A DNA stretch of 64,000 nt, taken from NCBI GenBank assembly GCA_000381605.1, contig KB906754.1:372001-436000 (forward strand), given 5' to 3'. The notes under the pieces are model-generated. The model was given only the letters and a program-made list of their open reading frames with translations, was not told the DNA's origin and ran no database searches. Both the position numbers and the translations under genes were made by a program. Positions 42,414 to 52,860 of this stretch are shown here, piece by piece; position 1 is the stretch's first letter; the number at the start of each line of letters is the position of its first letter. The DNA comes from Acidobacteriaceae bacterium KBS 89. Lineage in GTDB: Bacteria > Acidobacteriota > Terriglobia > Terriglobales > Acidobacteriaceae.

Positions 42414-45400
42414 CTAGAACGTTAGCTTGAGACTATATTGCAGTTCCCGGTTGCCGCGTCCAGCCTGCAAGGCAGTTACGGCTCCGAAGCCAGATACTCC
42501 ACTCTGGGCGGTGACAAGCCTGCTTGGATTTGTCGGACCGCATGCGGCAAAGCCGCAGGTTAGTGTTGCGGGAGCGTATCCCGTGCCTTCTAAGCCGCTG
42601 CTGTTGAAGTTGGGATGGTTGAAGAGATCGAAGAAGTCCATCGCGAACTTGAGCCGAAAGCGCTCCTTGATCTGCCAGTTCTTGGCCAATTGTGCATCCA
42701 GGTTTGTTGTTGGGGCGCCGAAGCAGGATCCATGCCTTTCCATGTTTGCAGGGACAGTGCCGAGGGTGTATCCGACAAGAGTGAAGTAATTCGCGTTTAA
42801 GATTTGCGCGCCCTTCTGACCCGAATTACAAGTAGTGCTGGCGACCGTCAACGGCCGATTATTGCCGATATAGCCGGTGCCGATCAGACCGGACACATTA
42901 CCGCCGTTGTAGGTACCGTTGGCGTAGGCGGTAAGCGAACTGCCGTGGGCAGCAGTGAAGATGCTGTTGACCTGCCACCCGCCGATCGTGTTCTGCACAA
43001 GGGCATTTTTATTGGCAAGCTTAGGCAGGTAGTACACCTCGTTCATCACGAAGATATTAGGACGGTTAATGTTGGTACTGCCTTTGTCGAGTCCCGGCTG
43101 GCCTTGAACAGTCGTTGCTTGTTGGTTGAAACTGCCGGAGGAGTTGTCCAATTCCACATTTCCGATCGAATGTGACCAGGTGTAGGCGGCCTGGAAGGTA
43201 GAATTGCCGATTTGAGAGCGGAAGAGTGTTTGAAGCGACTGATAGGAAGCGTGGCCGCCGCGGTCGAAACCTCCAATTGTCCCAAAGTTGAATGCGGGAC
43301 GGAGAGCATTCTGAGCGGAGCCGTTGGCAAATACCGACTGTGCCCAGTTTGCCTGTGGAATTGGATTCAGGTCGTACATGGAGGTCAAATGCAAACCGGT
43401 ATTGCCAACATATCCGATCTCGAGGGTTGTGTTTCTGGCCAACTCCTGCTCAACAGTTATGTTCCACTGCCAGGAATTTGGCACGACTCCTCTGGGGTTC
43501 TTCCCATAGTTGGGGGAGACTGACGGGTTAGCCAAGGATGCTGGCGTGTCCAACGAACGGTTCGTATTGACGCCGATGACGAATGGCGCCGTTTTCGCCA
43601 TACCTTCATCGATGCCAACTGCCTCGCGTTGAAAGAACTGGCCGCCGCCCACGCGAAACGCCGTCTTCCCGTTGCCGAATACATCCCAGGCAATTCCGAC
43701 GCGAGGAGCGATGGTGTGGTTGTTGTTATTGATCAGAGCGCGGTCCGCTCCAGGCGTGCCGTTTGACAGTGGCAGATTTACGCCAAGACCGGAGAGGAAT
43801 TTGGCGGCATCCGCACAAGGAGTTGTTCCGGGAACAATAATCGTGCCGTTGCAGGCATCGGACGGATTGGTCTTTGCTTGCGCAGCACTCCAAGCGGACG
43901 CGCTCCAGTTCGCCCAATGATTGTCGTCTCCATATGGTTCGCGATAGAACGACCACCGGAAGCCGAAGTTTAGGGTGATATTTCTGGAGATCTTCCACTG
44001 GTCTGCCAGGTACCACTCGATGTCATGCCACTTGACGTATGCCGTCGCGTCAATGCTGTTTTCGTTGACATTGAACGTCTGCGGCGTGGCGCCCGTTCCA
44101 GGTAGAAGCACATTGGCAAGTAAGTTATCGGTATTTCCGCATGCAGGGTGCCCCGGCCCGGTGATTGGGGTCCCATTGGCGGTGGTGTCGCAGTGCACGG
44201 TGGTCGGAAGGGTCGGCCGGTCGGCTCCGTTTCCACCATTCTCGACCTTAATGTTTGAGCTGAAGAATGCACCCGCCTTTAGCAGGTGATTGCCGTGTAC
44301 CTTCGTCAGGTTGTCCTGCACGGTGTACAGGTCCTCGTGGTTCTTGTAGGGGGCAATGTTCCAGAAGGAGGCCGCTCCTTGGGAGGAACCATAAGGATTC
44401 AAACCGCCCCATCCGCCGAAGAACTCACCCGGGGTCTTGATAGACGATGGGAAGGAGGCCGGATAAGCCGTCTCTAGTCCACCGACGATGCTTGCCCTAG
44501 TGCCCCCGAGGGTCGTGATGATCGCGTTATGGCCGTACCCGAACTCCACATCGTTCACCATGGTTGGCGAGATCGTGGAACTCAACTTTGCCATCACGCT
44601 CTTGGAAGGCTGGCTCCAGCTTGATTGTACGGTGGGATAGTTGGATTCACCCCAGAACGAAGAGCCGTTATTTGGGGTTGGGTTGTCCCAGGACTCCTGG
44701 GTCCAGCGAAACGTGACGAGGTTTTTCTTCGTGAGGTTGTAATCCGCACGAACGTTCCACTCACTCCAGTCCAGGGGGTTATTGATAGGGGAGGCCCAGT
44801 TGTGGCCGTTGCTATCTAAGGTCTTTCCGTTGTTACCGGTTGTGGGATCCGGATAAAACTGCCCTAGCAGCAGGCCTGCTTTGTCTGGATTGGCTACCTT
44901 CTGCGGGTTCCCAGCCGCCTGAAATTGCACCGGAATCGGCCCATGATTTGTCTTACTGCCGTCTGCGTTGACAGTAGTGGTGCCCGGAATCGCGGCCCCG
45001 CATTGATCGAGGCCATTCGCGCCTGCACCGTATCCGCTGAAGTCGCCCGCCGACTCCCCGATTGTAGGCACGCAGGTTGCGAAGGAACTGCCGCGAATTT
45101 CCTTGTTCCACTCCTGGTTCCACCATAGGAACAGCTTGTCTTTGATGATTGGTCCGCTGGCGTGATATCCATAGTCGTTGCGGCGCAGCTTGGCCTTACC
45201 TGTGCCGTTCTGGTTGGAGAAGTAGTCATTTGCGTCGAGCGCGTTATTACGACCCGCATAGAACACGCCGCCGTGAATCTGGTTCGTGCCGGACCTCGTC
45301 GTAATGCTGATGATGGCGCCGGATGCCTGGCCATACTCCGCGCCGTAAGAGTTCCTGATCATCTTGAATTCGGCGATAGTGTCGACTGCCGGATAGACCA

Positions 45401-46073
45401 GGATTGTGCGGTTGGATCCGACGTCGTTGTTGTTGACGCCGTCGACCAGGAATAGATTGTTGGTATAAGGATTGCCGTTCACCGAGAAGTTGACGCCACC
45501 GGAGAGTCCTTTGCCGGTGCCATCGTAGTTTGAGGCGGCCGAAACTCCCGGGGAAAGCTGTGTCAGTCCGACAAAGTTTTCTCCGTTGAGGGGCAGTTCG
45601 CGGACCTGGGTGCCATCGATGACTTCGCCAACCTCCGCAGAGACGGTCTGGACCTGTACGTCATTCGCCTGAACCGTCACTTTTTCGGTCATCGCACCGA
45701 CTTGCAGGACGGCATTGACTTCGGTTGTTGTCGAGACGTGTACGTCAACACCCGTGGTGACGAATTCTTTGAAGTTGCCGGACGTGACCTGCACCTCATA
45801 GGTGCCAACTGCTAATTGGGGGACCGAATATGACCCATGACCGCTGGAGGTTGCGGTGTAGGTGCTGTTCGTGCCGGTGTTTCGGACGGTTATCTTGGCG
45901 CCAGGGACCGCCGCCCCAGTCGCATCCGTCACATTACCGACGATAGCGCCGTAGTAGGTCTGCGCACGCATGCCGAGCGGAAATGCCAGCAACATGACGA
46001 GTATTGTGAACAGTGCGCAATTTGTAAAACATCGCTGAATAACGGCACCGCATCCTGAAATTTGATTGCTCAT
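42414..46073 (-). CDS. TonB-dependent receptor, Oar-like, with carboxypeptidase-regulatory domain
   Basis: A 1219-residue outer-membrane receptor. Signal peptide (about 18-38, LFTILVMLLAFPLGMRAQ), carboxypeptidase-regulatory-like domain (about 40-125, GNVTDATGAAVPGAKITV), plug (VRELPLNGENFVGLTQLSPG; ASGAIISITTRSGTNQIHGG) and a large barrel ending in Phe (YSLKLTF). ATG at 46073 has GGAGG 6 bases upstream; upstream residues to 46130 are ignored. Heads the receptor-TPR-CRTAC1 run and is divergent from a LacI regulator, so its substrate is probably a sugar or glycoside. Confidence 0.95.
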   Translation of the reverse strand: MSNQISGCGAVIQRCFTNCALFTILVMLLAFPLGMRAQTYYGAIVGNVTDATGAAVPGAKITVRNTGTNSTYTATSSGHGSYSVPQLAVGTYEVQVTSGNFKEFVTTGVDVHVSTTTEVNAVLQVGAMTEKVTVQANDVQVQTVSAEVGEVIDGTQVRELPLNGENFVGLTQLSPGVSAASNYDGTGKGLSGGVNFSVNGNPYTNNLFLVDGVNNNDVGSNRTILVYPAVDTIAEFKMIRNSYGAEYGQASGAIISITTRSGTNQIHGGVFYAGRNNALDANDYFSNQNGTGKAKLRRNDYGYHASGPIIKDKLFLWWNQEWNKEIRGSSFATCVPTIGESAGDFSGYGAGANGLDQCGAAIPGTTTVNADGSKTNHGPIPVQFQAAGNPQKVANPDKAGLLLGQFYPDPTTGNNGKTLDSNGHNWASPINNPLDWSEWNVRADYNLTKKNLVTFRWTQESWDNPTPNNGSSFWGESNYPTVQSSWSQPSKSVMAKLSSTISPTMVNDVEFGYGHNAIITTLGGTRASIVGGLETAYPASFPSSIKTPGEFFGGWGGLNPYGSSQGAASFWNIAPYKNHEDLYTVQDNLTKVHGNHLLKAGAFFSSNIKVENGGNGADRPTLPTTVHCDTTANGTPITGPGHPACGNTDNLLANVLLPGTGATPQTFNVNENSIDATAYVKWHDIEWYLADQWKISRNITLNFGFRWSFYREPYGDDNHWANWSASAWSAAQAKTNPSDACNGTIIVPGTTPCADAAKFLSGLGVNLPLSNGTPGADRALINNNNHTIAPRVGIAWDVFGNGKTAFRVGGGQFFQREAVGIDEGMAKTAPFVIGVNTNRSLDTPASLANPSVSPNYGKNPRGVVPNSWQWNITVEQELARNTTLEIGYVGNTGLHLTSMYDLNPIPQANWAQSVFANGSAQNALRPAFNFGTIGGFDRGGHASYQSLQTLFRSQIGNSTFQAAYTWSHSIGNVELDNSSGSFNQQATTVQGQPGLDKGSTNINRPNIFVMNEVYYLPKLANKNALVQNTIGGWQVNSIFTAAHGSSLTAYANGTYNGGNVSGLIGTGYIGNNRPLTVASTTCNSGQKGAQILNANYFTLVGYTLGTVPANMERHGSCFGAPTTNLDAQLAKNWQIKERFRLKFAMDFFDLFNHPNFNSSGLEGTGYAPATLTCGFAACGPTNPSRLVTAQSGVSGFGAVTALQAGRGNRELQYSLKLTF

Positions 46074-46121
46074 CTCACACCTCCAAAAGTCGTTCAGTCG
46101 ATTCAGAATGCAACTGTAGAA

Positions 46122-46188
46122 GCGCCTCAACCTGCTGATGGACTATCCGCAGGAGGTGCCTCAACCTATCGATGGAGCACTTGCTCCA
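46122..46188. promoter_or_regulatory. Direct and inverted repeats upstream of the TonB receptor
   Basis: Two 21-bp direct repeats, GCGCCTCAACCTGCTGATGG onward (46122-46142) and GTGCCTCAACCTATCGATGG onward (46156-46176), match at 17 of 21 positions with a 34-bp period. A perfect palindrome TGGAGC-ACTT-GCTCCA follows (46173-46188). They lie 50-115 bases before the receptor gene and between it and the LacI gene, so they are candidate operators. Confidence 0.5.
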
Positions 46189-46576
46189 CCTTCAGGACCA
46201 TTGACCAGTTGCTTTTCGAGTCGCCGAGCATTGTTAGCTGCGGAAGGAGGGCTTGTCAACACAATAATGTTATTCTTGGGCATGTTTGGGTGATCCACGC
46301 TCCAGAATGAGGGCCGCGTCCCCTTTTGCGGAACCAATAGTGGCGATCAAACGTAATCTACTGCGTTGAACGCGGTGGTAGGACCCTTCAAACCCGCCTT
46401 CGCCCGGAGCGCAGGTGATAGATGGATCCGGTCGCCCGAGCGCGAAGCGGTATCTAAAAGGTAATCACTGAAACTTGGGTTCGCCGATGAAGTTTGGAAA
46501 AGCCTTGACCGCCTGTATCCTGTCACCAAGCGCGTCGTTGCAATCGAAACATAATTTCCCAACAGGACTACTTCCC

Positions 46577-47716
46577 ATGTCTTTGAAGCGGACGACTGAT
46601 CGCAACGAGCCCAAAGTGACCCTCCAGACACTGGCCAGGCACCTCAACCTAGCCGTGGGCACTATCTCTGCGGCCTTAAATGATTCGCCTGCAGCACGCG
46701 CGATTCCCGAACATACCAAGCGGCGGATTCTGGACGCGGCGCGTGAACTCAACTATCAACCCAACTATTTCGCCCGTTCGCTCCGATTGCAGCGTACTTA
46801 TACCATCGGCGTAATCGCCGAACAGATCGGCGATCCATATGGCGCCATGATCATCAGTGGCGTCGAGGAACACCTAAGAAACAGTGAGTACTTTTTTCTG
46901 ACGGTGATACACCGACATGACCATCGGATTTTGCAAAATTACTCGCGAATGCTGGTGACGCGCGGGGTAGAGGGATTTATCACCGTCGATACCTCGGTCA
47001 CAGAAAAACCCTCGCGGCCCACGGTGGCAGTCGCAGGACATGCGCCCGTTCCAGGGGTCACAAATCTTATTCTTGACCAAGAGTTCGCCGCACGTCTTGT
47101 GTTGACCCACCTGCTTGAACTCGGTCATCGAGATATTGCCTTTATGAAGGGCCAGACCGACAGTTCAGACTCGGCAACCCGTTGGGCGGCGATTTGCGCG
47201 GCCAGCAAAGCGTTAGGTGTGCGGATTCGACCTGAGTTGGTGGTGCAGATCGAAAACGATTTAACCACACCACAGATCGGTTATCCGTATGGGAAGGAAC
47301 TCCTTGCGCGGAAGGAAACCTTTACTGCGCTATTCGCTTATAACGACCTCTCCGCAATCGGCGCTATCTGGGCATTCCAGGAAGCCGGATTATCTGTGCC
47401 TAAGGATATTTCGGTCGTTGGTTTCGACGATGTGCCGCTGGCGGTTTTTTCCAACCCCCAGTTGACGACAATCCGGCAACCGCTGCAACAAATGGGGCAA
47501 ATCGCCGCGAAGACACTCATCGACCAAATCGAAGGGAAGGCAAAATTTCAACCGGAAATTGTCATTGAACCGGAACTTATTGTCCGGGCATCCACCGGTC
47601 CAGCACCGAAACCGTTGTCGCGAGCGACACAACGTTCCGTTGTACCTGCCGTCTTATATGATGGCAAGTCAATGACGCGGAGACCTGCAACTTCGAGAGG
47701 GCGAACAACCGGTTAG
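46577..47716 (+). CDS. LacI family transcriptional regulator
   Basis: A 379-residue repressor-type regulator. The N-terminal helix-turn-helix (about 13-60: VTLQTLARHLNLAVGTISAA, PEHTKRRILDAARELNYQPN) is followed by a hinge and a periplasmic-binding-protein-like sugar domain (TIGVIAEQIGDPYGAMIISG, ALFAYNDLSAIGAIWAFQ, DISVVGFDDVPLAVFSNPQL, TTIRQPLQQMG). ATG at 46577 is chosen because the DNA-binding domain begins soon after. Divergent from the TonB receptor and 2 bases ahead of the cytochrome gene, it probably controls both. The C-terminal ~40 residues are unusual basic extension. Confidence 0.93.
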   Translation: MSLKRTTDRNEPKVTLQTLARHLNLAVGTISAALNDSPAARAIPEHTKRRILDAARELNYQPNYFARSLRLQRTYTIGVIAEQIGDPYGAMIISGVEEHLRNSEYFFLTVIHRHDHRILQNYSRMLVTRGVEGFITVDTSVTEKPSRPTVAVAGHAPVPGVTNLILDQEFAARLVLTHLLELGHRDIAFMKGQTDSSDSATRWAAICAASKALGVRIRPELVVQIENDLTTPQIGYPYGKELLARKETFTALFAYNDLSAIGAIWAFQEAGLSVPKDISVVGFDDVPLAVFSNPQLTTIRQPLQQMGQIAAKTLIDQIEGKAKFQPEIVIEPELIVRASTGPAPKPLSRATQRSVVPAVLYDGKSMTRRPATSRGRTTG

Positions 47717-47718
47717 GG

Positions 47719-48936
47719 ATGATGCCTTTGTCAGGCCTACTCGCGCGATCTCTCTTGAAAGCAATGAGGGACGAAGTGACCCGGAAGTTTTTGCCGCCTT
47801 GTGGCTTTCTTGGTTTTCTTCTTGCGGTGAGCCTCCACGCCCCGTCTGCACTATGCCAACTTTCGACCGAGGACCATCTCGCCGAGCCCGGCTTCTGGCC
47901 CACGCAAGATAGCCCTTCGCGAGACAACTTTACGGGACCCGATGCTTGCGCGCGGTGTCACCGCTCCAAGGCGGCCTCGCAGAAGGAAACCCCAATGGCA
48001 CGCGCGGCCATGTCCGCTTCGCTTTCCGACATTCTGCATGCACATCCACTGATGACTTTTGGCCCAGGCAAGTACAAGTATCAGATTGAGGGCAAGACGA
48101 GCCAGAATCGGTACTCGGTAAGTGACGGGAATCAGAGCTTGTCGTTTCCACTGCTCTGGGCATTCGGGACCGGACGCGTGGGTCAGTCCTACTTGTTCAA
48201 GAAACAGAACGCAGATTTTTTCGAGACCAGGGTCACCTACTTCGAGACCCTCGGAACAATAGACTTCACGCCATCGCGAGCGCTGCTGTCCCCCTCCAGT
48301 ATCGAAGAGGCGATGTACCGTCCCGTTCCCCAGGCGGAAGTGATGCGGTGTTTCGGTTGCCACACAACTGGTTCCAGTATCGGCGGACATTTCGACGAGA
48401 CCCATTTGGTTCCTGGAGTTACTTGTGAAGCCTGTCACGGACCAGGCGCAGCCCATGTCAAATCCGTGACAGCCGGGACCGTAGCTTCATCGGCAAAAGC
48501 GAAGTCAGCCATCTTCGACTCCGCTTATCTCGCTCCTGCGGATGCGGTCGACTTCTGTGGCGCGTGTCACGGCACCTGGTGGGATGTAAAACTCGCCGGA
48601 GTCAAAGGCGTCTCAACCGCGAGATCTGCGCCCTACCGCCTGGTCACGAGCAAATGCTGGGGAAAAGGAGATGCGCGGCTTACGTGTACTGCCTGCCACG
48701 ACCCGCACGAACAACTGCAGACGGACGCCGCTGCCTATGACACGGCTTGCCTGAAATGCCACGCAAGCTTATCGGGGCCAAGCAAAACCGCCAGCCATGA
48801 GGGCCCAGCCTGTCCAATCGCAACCAGCCGATGCACAACCTGTCATATGGTGAAGGTCTATGTTCCAGAGATGCACAGCAACTTCACCGACCACCGCATC
48901 CGCATCGCGAAAGCAGGCGGCGCTTTTCCTGAATGA
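47719..48936 (+). CDS. Seven-heme c-type cytochrome
   Basis: A 405-residue exported cytochrome with seven CxxCH heme sites: CARCH, CFGCH, CEACH, CGACH, CTACH, CLKCH and CTTCH. The N-terminal hydrophobic segment (GFLGFLLAVSLHAPSALC) is the export signal; an alternative start is ATG at 47764. It belongs to the cytochrome c554-like group of multiheme proteins, which pass electrons in the periplasm. No catalytic partner gene is adjacent. Translation begins 2 bases after the LacI stop, so the two are co-transcribed. Confidence 0.92.
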   Translation: MMPLSGLLARSLLKAMRDEVTRKFLPPCGFLGFLLAVSLHAPSALCQLSTEDHLAEPGFWPTQDSPSRDNFTGPDACARCHRSKAASQKETPMARAAMSASLSDILHAHPLMTFGPGKYKYQIEGKTSQNRYSVSDGNQSLSFPLLWAFGTGRVGQSYLFKKQNADFFETRVTYFETLGTIDFTPSRALLSPSSIEEAMYRPVPQAEVMRCFGCHTTGSSIGGHFDETHLVPGVTCEACHGPGAAHVKSVTAGTVASSAKAKSAIFDSAYLAPADAVDFCGACHGTWWDVKLAGVKGVSTARSAPYRLVTSKCWGKGDARLTCTACHDPHEQLQTDAAAYDTACLKCHASLSGPSKTASHEGPACPIATSRCTTCHMVKVYVPEMHSNFTDHRIRIAKAGGAFPE

Positions 48937-48957
48937 CGCCCCCCGGTGCAACAGTTA

Positions 48958-50676
48958 TTACTTCCACTTTCCTGCTCCCTCAGTGATTGTGATGTAGCGA
49001 TCGAGTGGGAGATCATTGAAGCGTTCGACGCCGCCACTAGGTTGAGGCCACTTCACCTCAAGCCAGTCGATCTTCGGGTGTTGCCCAAGACCCAGAACGA
49101 TCCGTGGATCGTGGGAGGAGAGGAAGCTGCCTCCGCCCACCTTCATACTTGTGCGCTTTAAATCTCCCGCCTGATAGGTTACGCGAGCGCCTACTGCATC
49201 AGGATTGCATTTGCGACCGACAAGGTGCACGCCGAGCCAGTGATTGTCCTTGCCAGCGTAGTTGCGCAATAGTACGGGCGCTCCATCGTTGTTGCTGATG
49301 AGCACGTCGACCTTCCCGTCGTTGTTAAAGTCGCCTAATGCAAGCCCACGAGCGGGAAAGTTCCGAGCGAAAATCGGTCCGCTTTCGGCGCTTACATTGC
49401 GGAACGTTTTACCTCCGTTATGAAAGAGCAGCAGAGGCTCCTTCCACTTGACCAGCGATGATGTCTGGTCGATTAGATCATCGGGAAAACCGTTCGCCAG
49501 GATGAGGTCGAGATTGCCGTCGTTATCATAGTCAAAAAACTTGAGCCCCCACCCGCTCATCCAGCGGGTCGCCATGCCGATACCCATCGGCATCGCCACA
49601 TCGTCGAACGTGCCATCCGCGTTATTGCGATAGAGGGAGAAGATCTCCTGGTCGATGTTGGCGACAAAAAGATCCATGTGTCCATCATTGTTGAAGTCGG
49701 CGGAATCGACACCCATTCCCGAACGGGCGCGGCCTTCTGCGCTATAGGCGACGCCGGCAACCAGTCCGACTTCGTCAAACTTGCCGCCTTGATTCATAAA
49801 GAGGAAGTTCGACACGGTGTCGTTGGCTACGAATAGGTCCATTTTGCCATCGTTGTTCACGTCCGTCGCCACGACTCCCCAGGCTTTACCCAGATGACTG
49901 GCAATTCCCGTCACGTTGCTCACATCGGTGAAGGTACCGTCGCCGTTATTGTGAAAGAGCCAGCTTGGACGCGGTTTGAAGATCCGCGGAATGCAGTAGT
50001 GGCGTACACCGGCGCCGTCGGTGCCACAGCCGAGCGAGGCGTCAAACTCAGCAAACTGGCAGACGAAAAGGTCAAGCTTTCCGTCATTGTCGTAATCGAA
50101 CCAGACGGCGCTCGAACTCCAGCCCGCCGCGGCCACCCCAGCCTTTTCTGTGACATCGGTGAAGGTGCCGTCACCGTTGTTGCGGTAGAGAATGTTGCGA
50201 CCATATTGCGTGACGTAAAGATCAGGAAACCCGTCGCCGTTGTAGTCGCCGACAGCAACTCCCATTCCATATCCCCCACCGGACACTCCCGCCCGCTCCG
50301 TAACGTCCGTAAACGTCCCGTCGCGGTTGTTGCGGTAGAGAGCGTTCCGCAATGGCTTGGGTGGATTGTAGAAGTCCGATTTCCCGCTGTTGACCAGGTA
50401 GATGTCCATCCAGCCATCTTTGTCAAAATCGAGAAAGGCACATCCTGCCCCGCTGGTCTCGGGTAGATGCTTGTCCGCGGACTTACCGGCCGTATGGACC
50501 CAGGTGATTCCACTCGATAAAGCCGGGACCTCTTCGAAGGTGTAGTGCGACTGCGAAGCCACGGGACTACTGAACGAAACAGCATTCAGCTGTGAGGCGG
50601 CGGCGAAGGCGGTGAGGTTGCGAAGGAGCCTGCGACGTGTGAGCTGTTCGAGAGATCTGCCATTCGGTTGTCGCAT
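48958..50676 (-). CDS. CRTAC1-like FG-GAP protein with ASPIC/UnbV domain
   Basis: A 572-residue paralogue of the 38138-39940 protein. A twin-Arg-like N-terminus ([16 protein letters not shown]) suggests export through Tat. The propeller has Ca loops [54 protein letters not shown] and DFNNDGKVD, followed by an ASPIC/UnbV domain ([39 protein letters not shown]). ATG at 50676 is preferred to TTG at 50700. Divergent from the TPR gene at 50735 with only 58 bases between starts, so control is shared. Confidence 0.92.
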   Translation of the reverse strand: MRQPNGRSLEQLTRRRLLRNLTAFAAASQLNAVSFSSPVASQSHYTFEEVPALSSGITWVHTAGKSADKHLPETSGAGCAFLDFDKDGWMDIYLVNSGKSDFYNPPKPLRNALYRNNRDGTFTDVTERAGVSGGGYGMGVAVGDYNGDGFPDLYVTQYGRNILYRNNGDGTFTDVTEKAGVAAAGWSSSAVWFDYDNDGKLDLFVCQFAEFDASLGCGTDGAGVRHYCIPRIFKPRPSWLFHNNGDGTFTDVSNVTGIASHLGKAWGVVATDVNNDGKMDLFVANDTVSNFLFMNQGGKFDEVGLVAGVAYSAEGRARSGMGVDSADFNNDGHMDLFVANIDQEIFSLYRNNADGTFDDVAMPMGIGMATRWMSGWGLKFFDYDNDGNLDLILANGFPDDLIDQTSSLVKWKEPLLLFHNGGKTFRNVSAESGPIFARNFPARGLALGDFNNDGKVDVLISNNDGAPVLLRNYAGKDNHWLGVHLVGRKCNPDAVGARVTYQAGDLKRTSMKVGGGSFLSSHDPRIVLGLGQHPKIDWLEVKWPQPSGGVERFNDLPLDRYITITEGAGKWK

Positions 50677-50734
50677 TTCGAAGATGAAAGGTAGCTCCAA
50701 GAGCTAAACTTACAACGGAATGGAATCGCTGTCC

Positions 50735-52855
50735 ATGCGCGCGTTTCGATCGATTGCCGTGAGCGCGGTGCTTTGCCAGCTGCCACTCCCGGCGCACGCG
50801 GCGGGGAGAATCCTGCCGGCTCCGCAGACGACTACCGGCCGACCAGCAGAGCAAATAGACATCGACGCTCTGCAAAAATTGGCGCAACGGGAGGGCGAAT
50901 CTGGACAAACCTCAGCAGCGATTCGCGACTACCAGCGTGTGCTCGAGTCACGGCCCGAATGGAAAGAGGGCTGGTGGAACCTCGGCGTGCTCCAATATGG
51001 CGCCAACCAGTTCACCGACGCCAGATCCACGCTGCAACATGTGGTCGGGTTCGCTCCCGATCTCGCCGTCGCCTGGAGTCTCCTCGGACTATCCGAGTTC
51101 GAGACCAGGAATTTTGCCGATGCTCTGGTCCATCTCGAAAGGGCCCAGTCCCTTGGGATCGAGGATGACGCCGAGGTTGAGCGCGTCTCGATCTATCATC
51201 TGGGATTGCTGCTGGTCCGGACAGGGAAGTTTGATCGTGCATCCGATCTGCTGTTGAAGAACTTTGGGGGAAGCCAGATGTCAGAACAGCTGAAGATCGC
51301 GCTTGGATTGACAACACTGCGGATTGCGTTGCTCCCCGAAGAAATCGATCCATCGAAGGAGGCGCTCGTGCTCGCCGCGGGAACCGTTGCGTCCGCAGAT
51401 ACGGAAGCGCTCGACCGATTTCCCGCATTGCTCAAGACTTACCCGGATGTTCCCTATCTGCACTATGCCTACGGACTGTCGCTGGCGAAGGCGGGACGCG
51501 ACAAGGAGGCTATCGGTCTCATGCGTGCGGAGACCTCGGTTTCGCCCGAGAGCCCGCTGCCGTGGATCCAGATCAGCCGTCTGCAGCTTCGCCTGGGCTC
51601 TCCGAAAGAAGCTCTCGCCGCGGCCCAGAGAGCAGTGATGCTCGCGCCGATGAACAAGGTCGCTCATGAGAGCCTCGCAGCAGCGCTCGGATCCGTCGGA
51701 GATACAGGGCGAGCAACCAGCGAACGGTGGGTCGCGGACAATTTGATTGCCGTCCAGGACGCTCCCGAGCAGCGCATCATTCTGCTATATAGAAATGCAA
51801 CGGCCGGCCAAGCGCCCCATCTGAAGGGAGATCAGGAGCTTTGGAGCAAGGCGATGCGGGAACACGCCGAAGGACAGTACTCCGCCTCGGCGGACCACCT
51901 GAAGGAGTGGCTGCGGCAGAATCCGGACAATGGCACCGGCTGGGCAGTATTGGGCCTAGACGAATTTGCGTTAGGCGACTTCGACAGTGCGCTCATCCAC
52001 TTGGATCGCGGCGCGCAGCTCGGCCTGAGTGGCAGTCCTGAGTCGCTGCAGTCGGCTAGATACACTTTCGGAGTTCTGCTGATTCACGCGGGAAAATTCG
52101 ACCAGGCCTCAGATGTGCTGGCCTCGGCCTTGAAAAGCGGACCACTGGACGAGAAGGTCGAGTATGCGCTCGGTTTGGCGCTCCTCCGCAGGGCGGAGAT
52201 TCCCGGCAAAGGAAAACCGCAGGACTCCGGCCTGATAACCTCCGCTGGGAAAATCGCCATTCTGCTGGGCAACAGTCAATACGATGCAGCGTTTCCGGAG
52301 TTCCGACGACTTATAAAAGAGAACCCTTCCGCACCCTTTCTCCATTACGCTTATGGGACCGCGCTTCTCGCCGTGTCCGAGTTTGATGAGGCTTCCGCCC
52401 AAATGAAGTCAGAGATGTCAATTTCGCCTGCAAGCGAACTGCCCTATATTCGACTGGCCTCGATCGCGCTACGTCAGCATAATTTCGCTGACGCGATAAC
52501 GTGGTCGCGACGCGCTCTGCTGCTCGCTGCAAACTCCGCCGAAACCCATTACCTGCTTGGACGAGCTTCGCTCGAGTCCGGCGACGATGTAACTGCGCTA
52601 AGCGAACTTGAGACTGCCAGCAGGCTCAGTCCTGCCAGCCCGGAGATCCATTTCAATTTGGCCAAAGCTTACGCCCGAGCGAAGATGCCGGAGAAGGCCG
52701 AGCGTGAGCGCGCCACCTTTTCGCAATTGAACGAAATAACTGAAAGTCAGCGCAGCCAACATGGCACCCAAATCTATACGGGGCCCCACAATGCCGAGGA
52801 CGTTACCGCGATGCCACGGACCCAAGCAAGGCCGTCTCCACCGCGTCCCAACTAG
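50735..52855 (+). CDS. Exported TPR-repeat protein
   Basis: A 706-residue protein with a signal peptide (1-22, MRAFRSIAVSAVLCQLPLPA then HA) and about 15 TPR-like hairpins (TSAAIRDYQRVLESRPEWKE, FADALVHLERAQSLGI, KEALAAAQRAVMLAPMNKVA, FADAITWSRRALLLAANSAE). A second half repeats the layout of the first (LGLSEFETRNFADALVHLER against LGLDEFALGDFDSALIHLDR), so the protein seems to come from internal duplication. Pairs divergently with the CRTAC1-like gene. Confidence 0.92.
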   Translation: MRAFRSIAVSAVLCQLPLPAHAAGRILPAPQTTTGRPAEQIDIDALQKLAQREGESGQTSAAIRDYQRVLESRPEWKEGWWNLGVLQYGANQFTDARSTLQHVVGFAPDLAVAWSLLGLSEFETRNFADALVHLERAQSLGIEDDAEVERVSIYHLGLLLVRTGKFDRASDLLLKNFGGSQMSEQLKIALGLTTLRIALLPEEIDPSKEALVLAAGTVASADTEALDRFPALLKTYPDVPYLHYAYGLSLAKAGRDKEAIGLMRAETSVSPESPLPWIQISRLQLRLGSPKEALAAAQRAVMLAPMNKVAHESLAAALGSVGDTGRATSERWVADNLIAVQDAPEQRIILLYRNATAGQAPHLKGDQELWSKAMREHAEGQYSASADHLKEWLRQNPDNGTGWAVLGLDEFALGDFDSALIHLDRGAQLGLSGSPESLQSARYTFGVLLIHAGKFDQASDVLASALKSGPLDEKVEYALGLALLRRAEIPGKGKPQDSGLITSAGKIAILLGNSQYDAAFPEFRRLIKENPSAPFLHYAYGTALLAVSEFDEASAQMKSEMSISPASELPYIRLASIALRQHNFADAITWSRRALLLAANSAETHYLLGRASLESGDDVTALSELETASRLSPASPEIHFNLAKAYARAKMPEKAERERATFSQLNEITESQRSQHGTQIYTGPHNAEDVTAMPRTQARPSPPRPN

Positions 52856-52860
52856 CAGGC

